Shown: positions 1-5,671, counted from the first letter of the stretch. The stretch is 5,671 nt of DNA from Bacteroidales bacterium UBA2559 (GCA_002340405.1 DDLZ01000077.1:997-6667); one strand, 5' to 3'. A program made the numbers and translations. Notes: a model not told the origin generated them from the sequence alone.

Positions 1-434
1 TCGTAAGCCTCCTGCTGCGTAGAGGGTTCAAGCATGGGAATCAAGGCGAATTTACCGTAAAAGCGGGTGTCCTGCTCATCCTGTGATGAGTGCATAGAGG
101 GGTCATCGGCCACAAGTACAACAATTCCGCCATTTACTCCGGTAATCGAAGAGTTTATGAAAGGATCGGCCGCCACGTTCATCCCCACATGTTTCATACA
201 GACAAGCGCACGCTTGCCTGCAAAGGACATGCCGAGCGCAGCCTCCATTGCTGTCTTTTCATTGGTGCACCAGCGGCACTGTATCTCTTCTTCAGGGTTA
301 TTACAGCAGTAGTCCTGTATATATTCTGTGATTTCGGTGGAGGGTGTTCCCGGATAAGCATAAACGCCGCTAAGTCCGGCATCGATAGCGCCCTGCGCTA
401 TGGCCTCATCGCCAAGTAACAGTATTTTTTTCAT
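1..434 (-). CDS. iorA: Indolepyruvate:ferredoxin oxidoreductase alpha subunit, N-terminal part (runs off left edge)
   Basis: The thiamine-diphosphate subunit of indolepyruvate:ferredoxin oxidoreductase interconverts aryl-pyruvate plus CoA with arylacetyl-CoA, CO2 and reduced ferredoxin in the cytoplasm. Only the first 144 codons are inside the window; the frame is open to the edge. The start is ATG at 434, giving MKKILLLGDEAIAQGAIDAG, the usual beginning of this family. Seen family motifs are YPGTPSTEI (residues 27-35), TNEKTAMEAALG (57-68, with E59 at the position of the glutamate that activates the cofactor), MKHVGMNVAADP (80-91) and VADDPSMHSSQDEQDTR (108-124). The C-terminal cofactor and ferredoxin-like [4Fe-4S] regions lie outside the window and were not seen, nor was the partner iorB. 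It follows the symporter gene by 31 nt. Residues 43-56 hold four cysteines (C43, C44, C53, C56); I assign them no role. Substrate could be phenylpyruvate, hydroxyphenylpyruvate or indolepyruvate. Family call is firm; substrate is inference. Confidence 0.93.
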   Translation of the reverse strand, partial: MKKILLLGDEAIAQGAIDAGLSGVYAYPGTPSTEITEYIQDYCCNNPEEEIQCRWCTNEKTAMEAALGMSFAGKRALVCMKHVGMNVAADPFINSSITGVNGGIVVLVADDPSMHSSQDEQDTRFYGKFALIPMLEPSTQQEAY

Positions 435-469
435 AGTGTTCTCAATAACTGAAACGCAAAAATAGTCAT
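431..469 (-). promoter_or_regulatory. Candidate 12-codon coupling or leader mini-ORF between the symporter gene and iorA
   Basis: A reading frame of 12 codons plus stop encodes MTIFAFQLLRTL. Its ATG (469-467) overlaps the TGA of the symporter gene (468-466), and its own TGA (433-431) overlaps the ATG of iorA (434-432), so both junctions are ATGA. The sequence AAAGGAG lies at 483-477, seven nt before the mini-ORF start, inside the last codons of the symporter. This layout could carry terminating ribosomes across the 31-nt gap to iorA, or act as a short leader. The peptide has two Phe and three Leu codons. The purine-rich stretch also encodes Gly-Ala-Lys-Lys of the symporter, so chance is a real alternative. 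No homolog is known to me. Confidence 0.25.
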
Positions 470-2052
470 TTTTTTGCTCCTTTAGCATCCATAAGCGATG
501 TTGATGCACGTACCGTTACCTCGCGGTTGTAACAGTCGAACATCTTTTCTACCTTATCCTTATTCTTTACACGGGTGAAAGCACTGACTATCGGTACAAT
601 CACCAGTCCCAAAAGCATAGCTAGCACACCGGCATTAATGGGAGAACTGAAATAAGGACTGATAAATACCGTTTTTGTAAATGTGCCGTACATACAGCCG
701 CACATAATGGCCACACCCGATATAAAACTTGCCCAGACCGCTGCCTTGGTTGTCTTTTTCCAATAAAGACCGTATAGGAACGGAGCCAGGAAAGCGCCTG
801 CCAGAGCACCCCAAGATATACCCATAAGCTGGGCTATAAATGTAACGGAGCTCTTGGCCTGAATTATGGCAAGTATAGATGATACTATGATGAAGAAGAC
901 TACCAAAAGACGTATGGAGAGCAGCTGTGATCTCTCGCTCATACTTTTTCCGCTTTTGGCAACAGCTGGTTTGATTATGTCGAGCGTAAGGGTCGATCCC
1001 GATGTCAAAACCAGCGATGAAAGCGTTGACATTGACGCTGAAAGCACCAGAATAATGACTATGCCAATCATCAGTTCAGGCAGATTCTGGATCATTGAAG
1101 GTACAATACTGTCATATATGGGAGTGTTGTTGGGAGTATATTCGATTATGTTTCCGTAAAGACGTCCGAATCCACCCAGAAAATAGCATCCCCCGGCAAC
1201 GATCATTGCAAAGAATGTAGATATGAATGTTCCCTTACGGATGGCGGCTTCATCACGAATGGCATAGAACTTACCCACCATCTGAGGCAGCCCCCAAGTA
1301 CCGAGCGATGTCAAAAGCACCACTCCTATCAGAAATATGGGCTCCGGTCCCAAAAAAGAGACGAAGGCTCCGTTCAATGCGGGAGCAACCTCGCTGGGAA
1401 CCCGCGAAAGCTGTTCAACGGCTGCTACGAAACCGCCGTTATCGTTTAACACCGAAAAAATTACGGCCACTATACCTGCTAGCATGATAACACCCTGTAT
1501 GAAATCGTTGACAGCGGTTGCCATATATCCTCCTATCAGCACATAAATACCGGTGAGAACGGCCATTCCGATTACACACCAGCTGTAATCTATTCCGAAC
1601 GACATGCCGAACAGTCTCGACAATCCATTATAAAGCGATGCGGTGTAAGGTATCAAAAAGACGAATATTATTGCCGATGCAGCCACTTTCAGGGCTTCCG
1701 AATCAAAACGTTGTCCAAAAAAATCGGGCATGGTGGCGCTATGCATATACTGTGTCATCAGCCGTGTGCGACGACCCAAGATCCTCCATGCAAGCAGTGA
1801 ACCGATCAAGGCGTTTCCTATTCCTATCCATGTGGCCGACATACCGTATTTCCAGCCGAACTGACCGGCATATCCTACGAATATAACAGCCGAGAAGTAG
1901 GATGTTCCGAATGCAAACGCCGTGAGCCACGAACCTACCTTACGATCTCCAAGCACAAAGCCCTGTACATCTTTGGTGCTTTTACGGTAATATACTCCCA
2001 CGCCAATCATTATGGCGAAGAATATTACAAGAATTAAAATTTTCAAAAACAT
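466..2052 (-). CDS. Sodium:solute symporter (SSS family), probable organic-acid or arylacetate transporter
   Basis: A 528-residue inner-membrane transporter of the SSS family (LeuT fold, related to PutP, PanF, ActP), which couples solute uptake to sodium. I count 13 hydrophobic segments, near residues 4-20, 45-62, 73-93, 122-140, 157-175, 182-202, 236-256, 276-295, 327-350, 380-398, 407-429, 436-456 and 472-492, the number typical of the family. Family motifs are GGYMATAVNDFIQG (174-187), GTWGLPQ (251-257) and SASMSTLSS (338-346); S342 and T343 align by eye with the sodium-site Ser-Thr pair of PutP. The length is normal and the C-terminal tail is short and charged. It starts at ATG 2052, 33 nt after the ACT gene, with no clear ribosome binding site. 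The substrate cannot be read from sequence. Its place between an aryl-CoA ligase, an ACT sensor and iorA suggests an aromatic acid such as phenylacetate; a phenylacetate permease of this family is known in Pseudomonas. Proline, pantothenate or another carboxylate remain possible. Confidence 0.9.
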   Translation of the reverse strand: MFLKILILVIFFAIMIGVGVYYRKSTKDVQGFVLGDRKVGSWLTAFAFGTSYFSAVIFVGYAGQFGWKYGMSATWIGIGNALIGSLLAWRILGRRTRLMTQYMHSATMPDFFGQRFDSEALKVAASAIIFVFLIPYTASLYNGLSRLFGMSFGIDYSWCVIGMAVLTGIYVLIGGYMATAVNDFIQGVIMLAGIVAVIFSVLNDNGGFVAAVEQLSRVPSEVAPALNGAFVSFLGPEPIFLIGVVLLTSLGTWGLPQMVGKFYAIRDEAAIRKGTFISTFFAMIVAGGCYFLGGFGRLYGNIIEYTPNNTPIYDSIVPSMIQNLPELMIGIVIILVLSASMSTLSSLVLTSGSTLTLDIIKPAVAKSGKSMSERSQLLSIRLLVVFFIIVSSILAIIQAKSSVTFIAQLMGISWGALAGAFLAPFLYGLYWKKTTKAAVWASFISGVAIMCGCMYGTFTKTVFISPYFSSPINAGVLAMLLGLVIVPIVSAFTRVKNKDKVEKMFDCYNREVTVRASTSLMDAKGAKK

Positions 2053-2085
2053 GGTTTATTTTACATTATAAATATCAATAGTACA

Positions 2086-2502
2086 TTACTCCCATCCGCG
2101 GATAAGGTTGAGACCATTGCTCAGAGCAACTTTTTCAGCCTTTTCCAGATTTGAAGGACGAATGATAAGTACCAGTTTACCGGCCTTGTGAAAAGTGTAG
2201 AGATAGTTTATTGTACATCCGCCGGACGTCAGGACATCGATGGCATTGGCAAACGCCGCAGTGTCGGATTCGACCTCAATGGCAAGCACCTCGTTTATGA
2301 TTACCAGATGTCCTTTGGCTGAAAGCAGCTCGGAGGCCTTCACCTGGTTCGACGTTATGAGGCGAAGGATTCCGTAATCGATGGTATCGGCCACTGAAGC
2401 GGCCTGAATCTCTATATTTTCGTCTTTAAGTGCGGTTAAAATATCACTCAGCTTACCGCGCTGGTTTTCAAGAAAAATTGAAATCTGCTTTATGGTCTTC
2501 AT
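2086..2502 (-). CDS. Double ACT-domain protein, probable amino-acid sensor
   Basis: A 138-residue cytoplasmic protein made almost entirely of two ACT domains in tandem. The first covers about residues 4-68 (KQISIFLENQRGKLSDILTA, then the strand YGILRLITS); the second covers about 70-138 and begins VLAIEVES, followed by helix AFANAIDVL and strands INYLYTF and KLVLIIRP. ACT domains bind amino acids, often at the interface of paired domains, and control enzymes allosterically or act as separate sensors. No catalytic or DNA-binding domain is present, so it is a free-standing regulator. Its start is ATG 2502, 12 nt after the paaK stop, and the symporter gene follows after 33 nt. Small ACT proteins next to paaK and ior genes are a familiar arrangement in Bacteroidota and archaea. 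The likely ligand is an aromatic amino acid and the likely target PaaK or IorAB; both are inferences from position. Confidence 0.88.
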   Translation of the reverse strand: MKTIKQISIFLENQRGKLSDILTALKDENIEIQAASVADTIDYGILRLITSNQVKASELLSAKGHLVIINEVLAIEVESDTAAFANAIDVLTSGGCTINYLYTFHKAGKLVLIIRPSNLEKAEKVALSNGLNLIRGWE

Positions 2503-2514
2503 AATTTTCTGATA

Positions 2515-3816
2515 TTAAAAGTTTTTTCGTAAATCATTTACTCTCTTTGCCTTGCCCTCAGATTGTGGGATTACTCCCTTACCTACAAGCTTGACTATAG
2601 GGGTAATCAATATCTCACTCTTGAGACGATAGGTTATCTCCTTGCTCAAGTTCCGTAACAGGCCGTAATCATCGGTGGCCTGTGCCAACTCGGCCTCGAC
2701 CGTCATCTCGTCATTATCGTCAATGGTTTCAATGGTAATCAGATAGTCGCTTGCCAGTTGGGGGAACTGCATGAGAATCTTCTCAATCTGGATGGGATAG
2801 ATGTTCACACCCTTGACTATCATCATGTCATCGCTGCGACCCTGGAAACGCGCCAGACGTTTGTGGGTACGGCCGCATGGGCAGTCGCCCGGCAAGATGG
2901 AGGTCAGGTCACGGGTACGGTAACGGAACAGCGGCATAGCCTCCCTGTTCAATGTGGTAAGCACAAGCTCGCCCTGTTCTCCTTCCGGAACAGGCTGCAG
3001 AGTATCGGGGTCCAGAATCTCTACAATGTAGTTATCCTCCCAGATGTGCATTCCGTTCTGTTCCCGGCATTCGATGGCCACGCCCGGGCCGCACATTTCG
3101 CTCATTCCAAAATTGTTGTAGGCTTTGGCGCCCCACAGCTCCTCAATACGTTTGCGCTGCGCCTCAGAGTGAGGTTCGGCGCCTATTATGAGAGTCCTGA
3201 CCGTGGTATTGCGCGGGTCAATCCCCTCCTCCAGGAAGGCGGCGGCCAGACGGTTGGCATAACTCGGTATGCAGTGCAGGGCTGTAGTGCCGAAGTCGGT
3301 TATGAACTTGACGTGACGCTTGCTGTTGCCTGCGCCTGCAGGAACGGTCAAGGCTCCGAGGCGTTCGGCCGCATACTGTATTCCCAGGCCGCCGGTAAAC
3401 ATTCCATAACCCGATGTGTTCTGTATTATATCGGTGTTTCTCAGTCCGATGCAGTACATGGAACGTGCCATGGCATCTGCCCATTCGTCCAAATCTCTCT
3501 GTGTGTGCAGTATGACAGTGGGATTACCCGTAGTTCCGCTTGACGAGTGGAGCCGTACCACCCTGTCCAGCGAAATAGATGCAATACCGAACGGATATGT
3601 ACTTCTCAAATCGTTCTTCGTTGTAAACGGAAAACGCCTGATGTCTTCTATTGATTTGATGCTGTCGGGGGTGATTGAGAGTTCTTTAAACTTAGGAGCA
3701 TAAAAAGGGCTTCCCATAGCTATTTCCACAGTTTTTTTGAGTCGCTCGATCTGAAGCTGTTCCAGCTTTTTGCGAGGCATAGTCTCAATCTCTGCATTCC
3801 AGAATTTACTTACCAT
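2515..3816 (-). CDS. paaK: Phenylacetate-CoA ligase family enzyme (aryl-CoA ligase)
   Basis: A 433-residue AMP-forming ligase that activates an arylacetate with ATP and CoA to arylacetyl-CoA in the cytoplasm. The full length fits the PaaK family (about 430-440). Seen motifs are the phosphate-binding loop SSSGTTGNPT (91-100), the aryl-pocket region SGYGMFTGGLG (135-145), YNNFGMSEMCGPG (233-245), RYRTRDL (298-304), GRSDD (326-330) followed by KGVNIYP (335-341), and the C-terminal GKAKRV (421-426), whose K422 is the expected catalytic lysine for adenylation. C250, H257, C312 and C314 (in ECREQNGMH and CPCGRTH) look like the structural zinc site I recall for PaaK-like ligases. The start is ATG 3816, 27 nt after the lipoprotein stop, in AT-rich sequence without a Shine-Dalgarno. 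All key motifs are present, so it should be active. Phenylacetate is the default substrate; indoleacetate or 4-hydroxyphenylacetate are plausible given iorA in the same operon. Confidence 0.92.
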   Translation of the reverse strand: MVSKFWNAEIETMPRKKLEQLQIERLKKTVEIAMGSPFYAPKFKELSITPDSIKSIEDIRRFPFTTKNDLRSTYPFGIASISLDRVVRLHSSSGTTGNPTVILHTQRDLDEWADAMARSMYCIGLRNTDIIQNTSGYGMFTGGLGIQYAAERLGALTVPAGAGNSKRHVKFITDFGTTALHCIPSYANRLAAAFLEEGIDPRNTTVRTLIIGAEPHSEAQRKRIEELWGAKAYNNFGMSEMCGPGVAIECREQNGMHIWEDNYIVEILDPDTLQPVPEGEQGELVLTTLNREAMPLFRYRTRDLTSILPGDCPCGRTHKRLARFQGRSDDMMIVKGVNIYPIQIEKILMQFPQLASDYLITIETIDDNDEMTVEAELAQATDDYGLLRNLSKEITYRLKSEILITPIVKLVGKGVIPQSEGKAKRVNDLRKNF

Positions 3817-3843
3817 AATATATCTGTTTTTGTTCTAATTGTT

Positions 3844-4572
3844 TTATCGTATAATCAAAGGTTCTCTGTTCCTGCCGGCCGACAGGCTGTCGGCAATCTG
3901 TAAAAGACGCTCCGGACTTTCTCTTCCCACTCCTATGTAGTAGTATAGAGGTTCGCCCCTGCGTATCATATGCCTGATTACGGCATGGCCGTCAGGTCCT
4001 TCAGCACGTGTTTCGTCAGCTTCGGGCATATAAATAGATGCGGTTGTACCGTCTGTTGCGGTAACGGTTATACTTCTCTCCCCTGCATCGGCCCTATATC
4101 CTTTTAAGGGAAGTCCTGCCGCTACGTTCAACGCGTCAAATCCGCCTGAATAGAAATCGATTACCTGAATGACCGGACAGTCCCTGTAAATCGTGATCTG
4201 TTTATCAAGCTGTACAAGGACATCCTGTACCTCCCATTCGGGATAATGAATAACCAGAGTTGCCATCTCGGGAGTGCGCATAAGCAGCTCAGCGCTGCTG
4301 TATCCGGACGGATAGTAGAGCCCCTCTATTCCCATCGGGGCCGATGCTCCAAACCCGAGTCCGTAAACATCGGCTTTAGAGGCTTTTTTGTCGCCGGTAA
4401 CCCATGCCCTAAAGGCCGGTATATCGGTACCTGCTTGGAATGTAACGCAACTGTTCCTCCAACTGAAGCTGTTCTTTTTGACTCTGATATTTATGGAAAA
4501 CCGCTCTCTGCTGCTATTACCGCAAGCCGCAAGGAGCAGGCACAATCCTACAATTAATATTCCTCTCTTCAT
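3844..4572 (-). CDS. Small lipoprotein, DUF4861-like, function unknown
   Basis: A 242-residue predicted lipoprotein. The N-terminus has a short basic start (MKR), a hydrophobic stretch and a lipobox LAAC with C17 as the lipidated residue, then GNSSRER. The remainder is soluble and rich in beta-strand patterns. FSWRNSCVTFQAGTDIPAFR (36-55) resembles the 'D-x-AWEND..AFR' region of DUF4861 proteins of Bacteroidota. Later parts (GIEGLYYPSGYSS; DKQITIYRDCPVIQVIDFYSG, 123-143; AAGLPLKGYRA; EPLYYYIGVGRESPERL, 207-223) follow the same order as that family's strand repeats and its closing 'FTYYWGSGWS' region. Here the AWEND residues are changed to SWRNS, and as I recall DUF4861 proteins are often over 350 residues, so this would be a short, divergent member. 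The match is by eye. Its ATG overlaps the sufE stop (ATGA, 4572-4569), implying translational coupling. The domain has no established reaction that I know of, and I assign none. Confidence 0.8.
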   Translation of the reverse strand: MKRGILIVGLCLLLAACGNSSRERFSINIRVKKNSFSWRNSCVTFQAGTDIPAFRAWVTGDKKASKADVYGLGFGASAPMGIEGLYYPSGYSSAELLMRTPEMATLVIHYPEWEVQDVLVQLDKQITIYRDCPVIQVIDFYSGGFDALNVAAGLPLKGYRADAGERSITVTATDGTTASIYMPEADETRAEGPDGHAVIRHMIRRGEPLYYYIGVGRESPERLLQIADSLSAGRNREPLIIR

Positions 4573-4982
4573 TTTAAGTATGCTAATGCGTAAGTCTTTA
4601 TCTGTTTCACCATTGCAAGCAGGCCATTACTGCGGGTAGGTGAGAGATGCTGTGTGAGTCCTATGGCATCAATGAAATGAAGATCGCTGTCAAGAATCTC
4701 ACGCGGTGTATGTCCCGACAAGGTCCTGATAAGCAGCGCTATCAGACCCTTGGTAATTATTGCATCACTGTCGGCCTGAAAGTGCAGCAGGCCGTCCTCA
4801 ATAGAGGCATATACCCAGACCCGACTCTGACAGCCGTCAATAAGGTTGTCATCGGTCTTGAGCTTTCCGTCAAGAGGCGGTAACTGGTTACCTAAGTCTA
4901 TGATCATCTGATATTTGTCCATCCAGTCGTCCGAAATCTCGAATTCCCGGATTATTTCATCCTGTATCTCATCTATGGTCAT
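4569..4982 (-). CDS. sufE: SufE family sulfur acceptor for Fe-S cluster assembly
   Basis: A 137-residue cytoplasmic protein that accepts persulfide sulfur from the cysteine desulfurase SufS and passes it to the SufBCD scaffold. The length matches the family (E. coli SufE is 138). The N-terminal part runs WMDKYQMIIDLGNQLPPL (20-37); the key motif NLIDGCQSRVWV (46-57) holds C51, the same number as the active cysteine of E. coli SufE. TKGLIALLIRTLSGHTP (77-93) and the 'LTQHLSPTRSNGL' region (109-121) are also family hallmarks. Its ATG overlaps the stop of the upstream M28 gene, and its TGA overlaps the start of the lipoprotein gene. Unlike its neighbours it has a good Shine-Dalgarno, AAGGAG at 4993-4988. 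The sufSBCD genes are not in the window. Supply of Fe-S clusters to IorA could explain the linkage, but that is only a guess. Confidence 0.95.
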   Translation of the reverse strand: MTIDEIQDEIIREFEISDDWMDKYQMIIDLGNQLPPLDGKLKTDDNLIDGCQSRVWVYASIEDGLLHFQADSDAIITKGLIALLIRTLSGHTPREILDSDLHFIDAIGLTQHLSPTRSNGLLAMVKQIKTYALAYLK

Positions 4983-5671
4983 GGTCTCTCCTTTTCAATT
5001 ACCTTAAGCACTGTTTCGCCTACAGCCTTAAGTACATCCTTGTCAATGTTGCCGATATTGTCCTGCAGGGTGTGCCATGTGGGCCCGAAACTGCTGATGT
5101 TTCCAATAGGCTGGTAAGGCACAATGTCTATTGCGGGAATTTTGGCAATGGTGTTTATGTAATAATGGTCATCGGTAACAAAAGAGCCGTCAACCTTCAT
5201 GAAAAGGCTGCCGTGTCCCAGCTCCGCTGCCGTATTCCACACCTTGTCAACAACATTTTTAGCGAACATTACCGAGTAGCCTTCCAAACAGAACCGTGCG
5301 CCTTTGCCGCCAACCATATCCAGAAGCACTGCATATCTGGCCCTATACCCCTCTTTGTGGGGATTCGCAGCCCAATACTGGGACCCCAGTCCCCAATAGT
5401 TACCGTTATCGCCGGTATAATCATCACCCGGTCCCCAGTCTTCGGCATCGAAAAAAATACAGTCAACACCTATGGCCGGCGCTTTTATCTGAAGCTGACG
5501 GGCTATCTCCAGAATCACGCCCACACCGCTTGCACCGTCATTAGCTCCGTCTATCGGAGTATTACGGTTTGCGGGATCGGGGTCATTGTCGGCCCAAGGG
5601 CGGCTGTCCCAGTGTGCACACAGAATAATACGGACAGGATTATCCGGATTGATTTGACCGATAATATTATA
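4979..5671 (-). CDS. M28 family metalloenzyme, glutaminyl-peptide cyclotransferase-like (N-terminus cut off by right edge)
   Basis: The last 230 codons of a zinc enzyme; the frame is open to the window edge, so the N-terminus, probably about 100 residues with any signal sequence, is missing. A GTG at 5524 is internal, because conserved M28 sequence continues upstream of it. Numbering from the first visible codon: CAHWDSRPW (18-26), GANDGASGVGV (42-52, D45 expected zinc ligand), FFDAEDWG (73-80; E77/D78 replace the Glu-Glu pair of human glutaminyl cyclase), LLDM (116-119, D118), TDDH (166-169) and FGPTWHTLQDN (195-205, H200 expected zinc ligand). The DDH and WHT motifs fit glutaminyl cyclases rather than two-zinc aminopeptidases. 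Such enzymes turn N-terminal Gln into pyroglutamate on exported proteins; in Bacteroidota many signal-peptidase-I products start with Gln. Databases may label it an M28 peptidase. The stop overlaps the sufE start. Confidence 0.9.
   Translation of the reverse strand, partial: YNIIGQINPDNPVRIILCAHWDSRPWADNDPDPANRNTPIDGANDGASGVGVILEIARQLQIKAPAIGVDCIFFDAEDWGPGDDYTGDNGNYWGLGSQYWAANPHKEGYRARYAVLLDMVGGKGARFCLEGYSVMFAKNVVDKVWNTAAELGHGSLFMKVDGSFVTDDHYYINTIAKIPAIDIVPYQPIGNISSFGPTWHTLQDNIGNIDKDVLKAVGETVLKVIEKERP
4988..4993 (-). promoter_or_regulatory. Shine-Dalgarno of sufE inside the end of the M28 gene
   Basis: AAGGAG sits five nt before the sufE ATG (4982) within the last codons of the upstream gene (Lys-Glu-Arg-Pro). 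With the ATGA overlap it supports the 4982 start. It is unusual here, because the other visible starts have no clear Shine-Dalgarno, as is normal for Bacteroidota. Confidence 0.55.

Noticed and set aside
67..419. Overlapping plus- and minus-strand frames of 62-109 codons near the left edge
   Set aside because: They lie over the iorA N-terminal region, whose motifs are unmistakable in the minus frame starting at 434; the others have no family features.
2053..2086. ATG overlapping the ACT gene stop (TAATG), giving a 3-codon frame before the symporter
   Set aside because: Only Met-Tyr-Tyr before a stop, no properly spaced Shine-Dalgarno, and it ends well short of the symporter start; expected by chance in AT-rich sequence.
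2758..3543. A 261-codon open frame on the plus strand
   Set aside because: It is fully antisense to paaK, which has every family motif and full length. The plus-strand product shows no recognisable domain and looks like a codon-bias shadow.
3878..3894. Rho-independent terminator between the lipoprotein and paaK genes
   Set aside because: The stem lies inside coding sequence and is not followed by a U-run on the minus strand, and the next gene starts shortly after.
4979..5524. Treating GTG at 5524 as the start of a 181-residue protein
   Set aside because: The frame stays open to 5671 and encodes conserved M28 sequence upstream (CAHWDSRPW, GANDGASG), so the gene is simply cut by the window edge.
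1..5671. Mobile element, phage, CRISPR or defence system
   Set aside because: All sequence is taken up by seven recognisable or partly recognisable cellular genes; no transposase, integrase, spaced direct repeats or terminal inverted repeats were seen.

Overview
The window is a compact run of seven protein-coding genes, all on the minus strand. The transcription order, from the right edge to the left, is: M28/glutaminyl-cyclase-like enzyme (5' end cut off), sufE, a small lipoprotein, a PaaK-type aryl-CoA ligase, a double-ACT-domain protein, a sodium:solute symporter, and iorA (3' end cut off). The gene families suggest a member of Bacteroidota, probably order Bacteroidales. The evidence is the single-zinc glutaminyl-cyclase-like M28 enzyme, a lipoprotein resembling the Bacteroidota family DUF4861, PaaK next to an ACT protein and IorA, and start codons that mostly lack Shine-Dalgarno sequences. 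I cannot name the genus. There are no RNA genes, mobile elements, CRISPR arrays or phage genes.

Right part (3844-5671): the M28 enzyme, sufE and the lipoprotein are joined by two ATGA stop/start overlaps, so their translation is probably coupled. The M28 enzyme has the residue pattern of glutaminyl cyclases, which form N-terminal pyroglutamate on exported proteins. SufE passes sulfur from the SufS desulfurase to Fe-S cluster assembly. The lipoprotein has a clear lipobox and looks like a short DUF4861 member of unknown role.

Left part (1-3816): this is a metabolic module for arylacetyl-CoA and aryl-pyruvate interconversion. PaaK activates an arylacetate (phenylacetate, or an indole- or hydroxyphenyl-acetate) to its CoA ester. 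IorA is the thiamine-diphosphate subunit of indolepyruvate:ferredoxin oxidoreductase, which links arylacetyl-CoA plus CO2 to the aryl-pyruvate. A free-standing pair of ACT domains probably senses an aromatic amino acid, and the SSS symporter probably moves the organic acid. The module could make aromatic amino acids from arylacetates by reductive carboxylation, as known for anaerobic Bacteroidales, or run the other way to release arylacetates from aromatic amino acids. Sequence alone does not set the direction. iorB is expected beyond the left edge but is not visible.

Gaps between genes are at most 33 nt, and no convincing promoter or terminator was found, so one transcript is the simplest reading. 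The most unusual detail is in the 31-nt gap before iorA. A 12-codon reading frame there starts on the symporter stop codon, ends on the iorA start codon (ATGA at both ends), and has a well-placed AAAGGAG upstream. No stretch above 300 nt lacks a gene.
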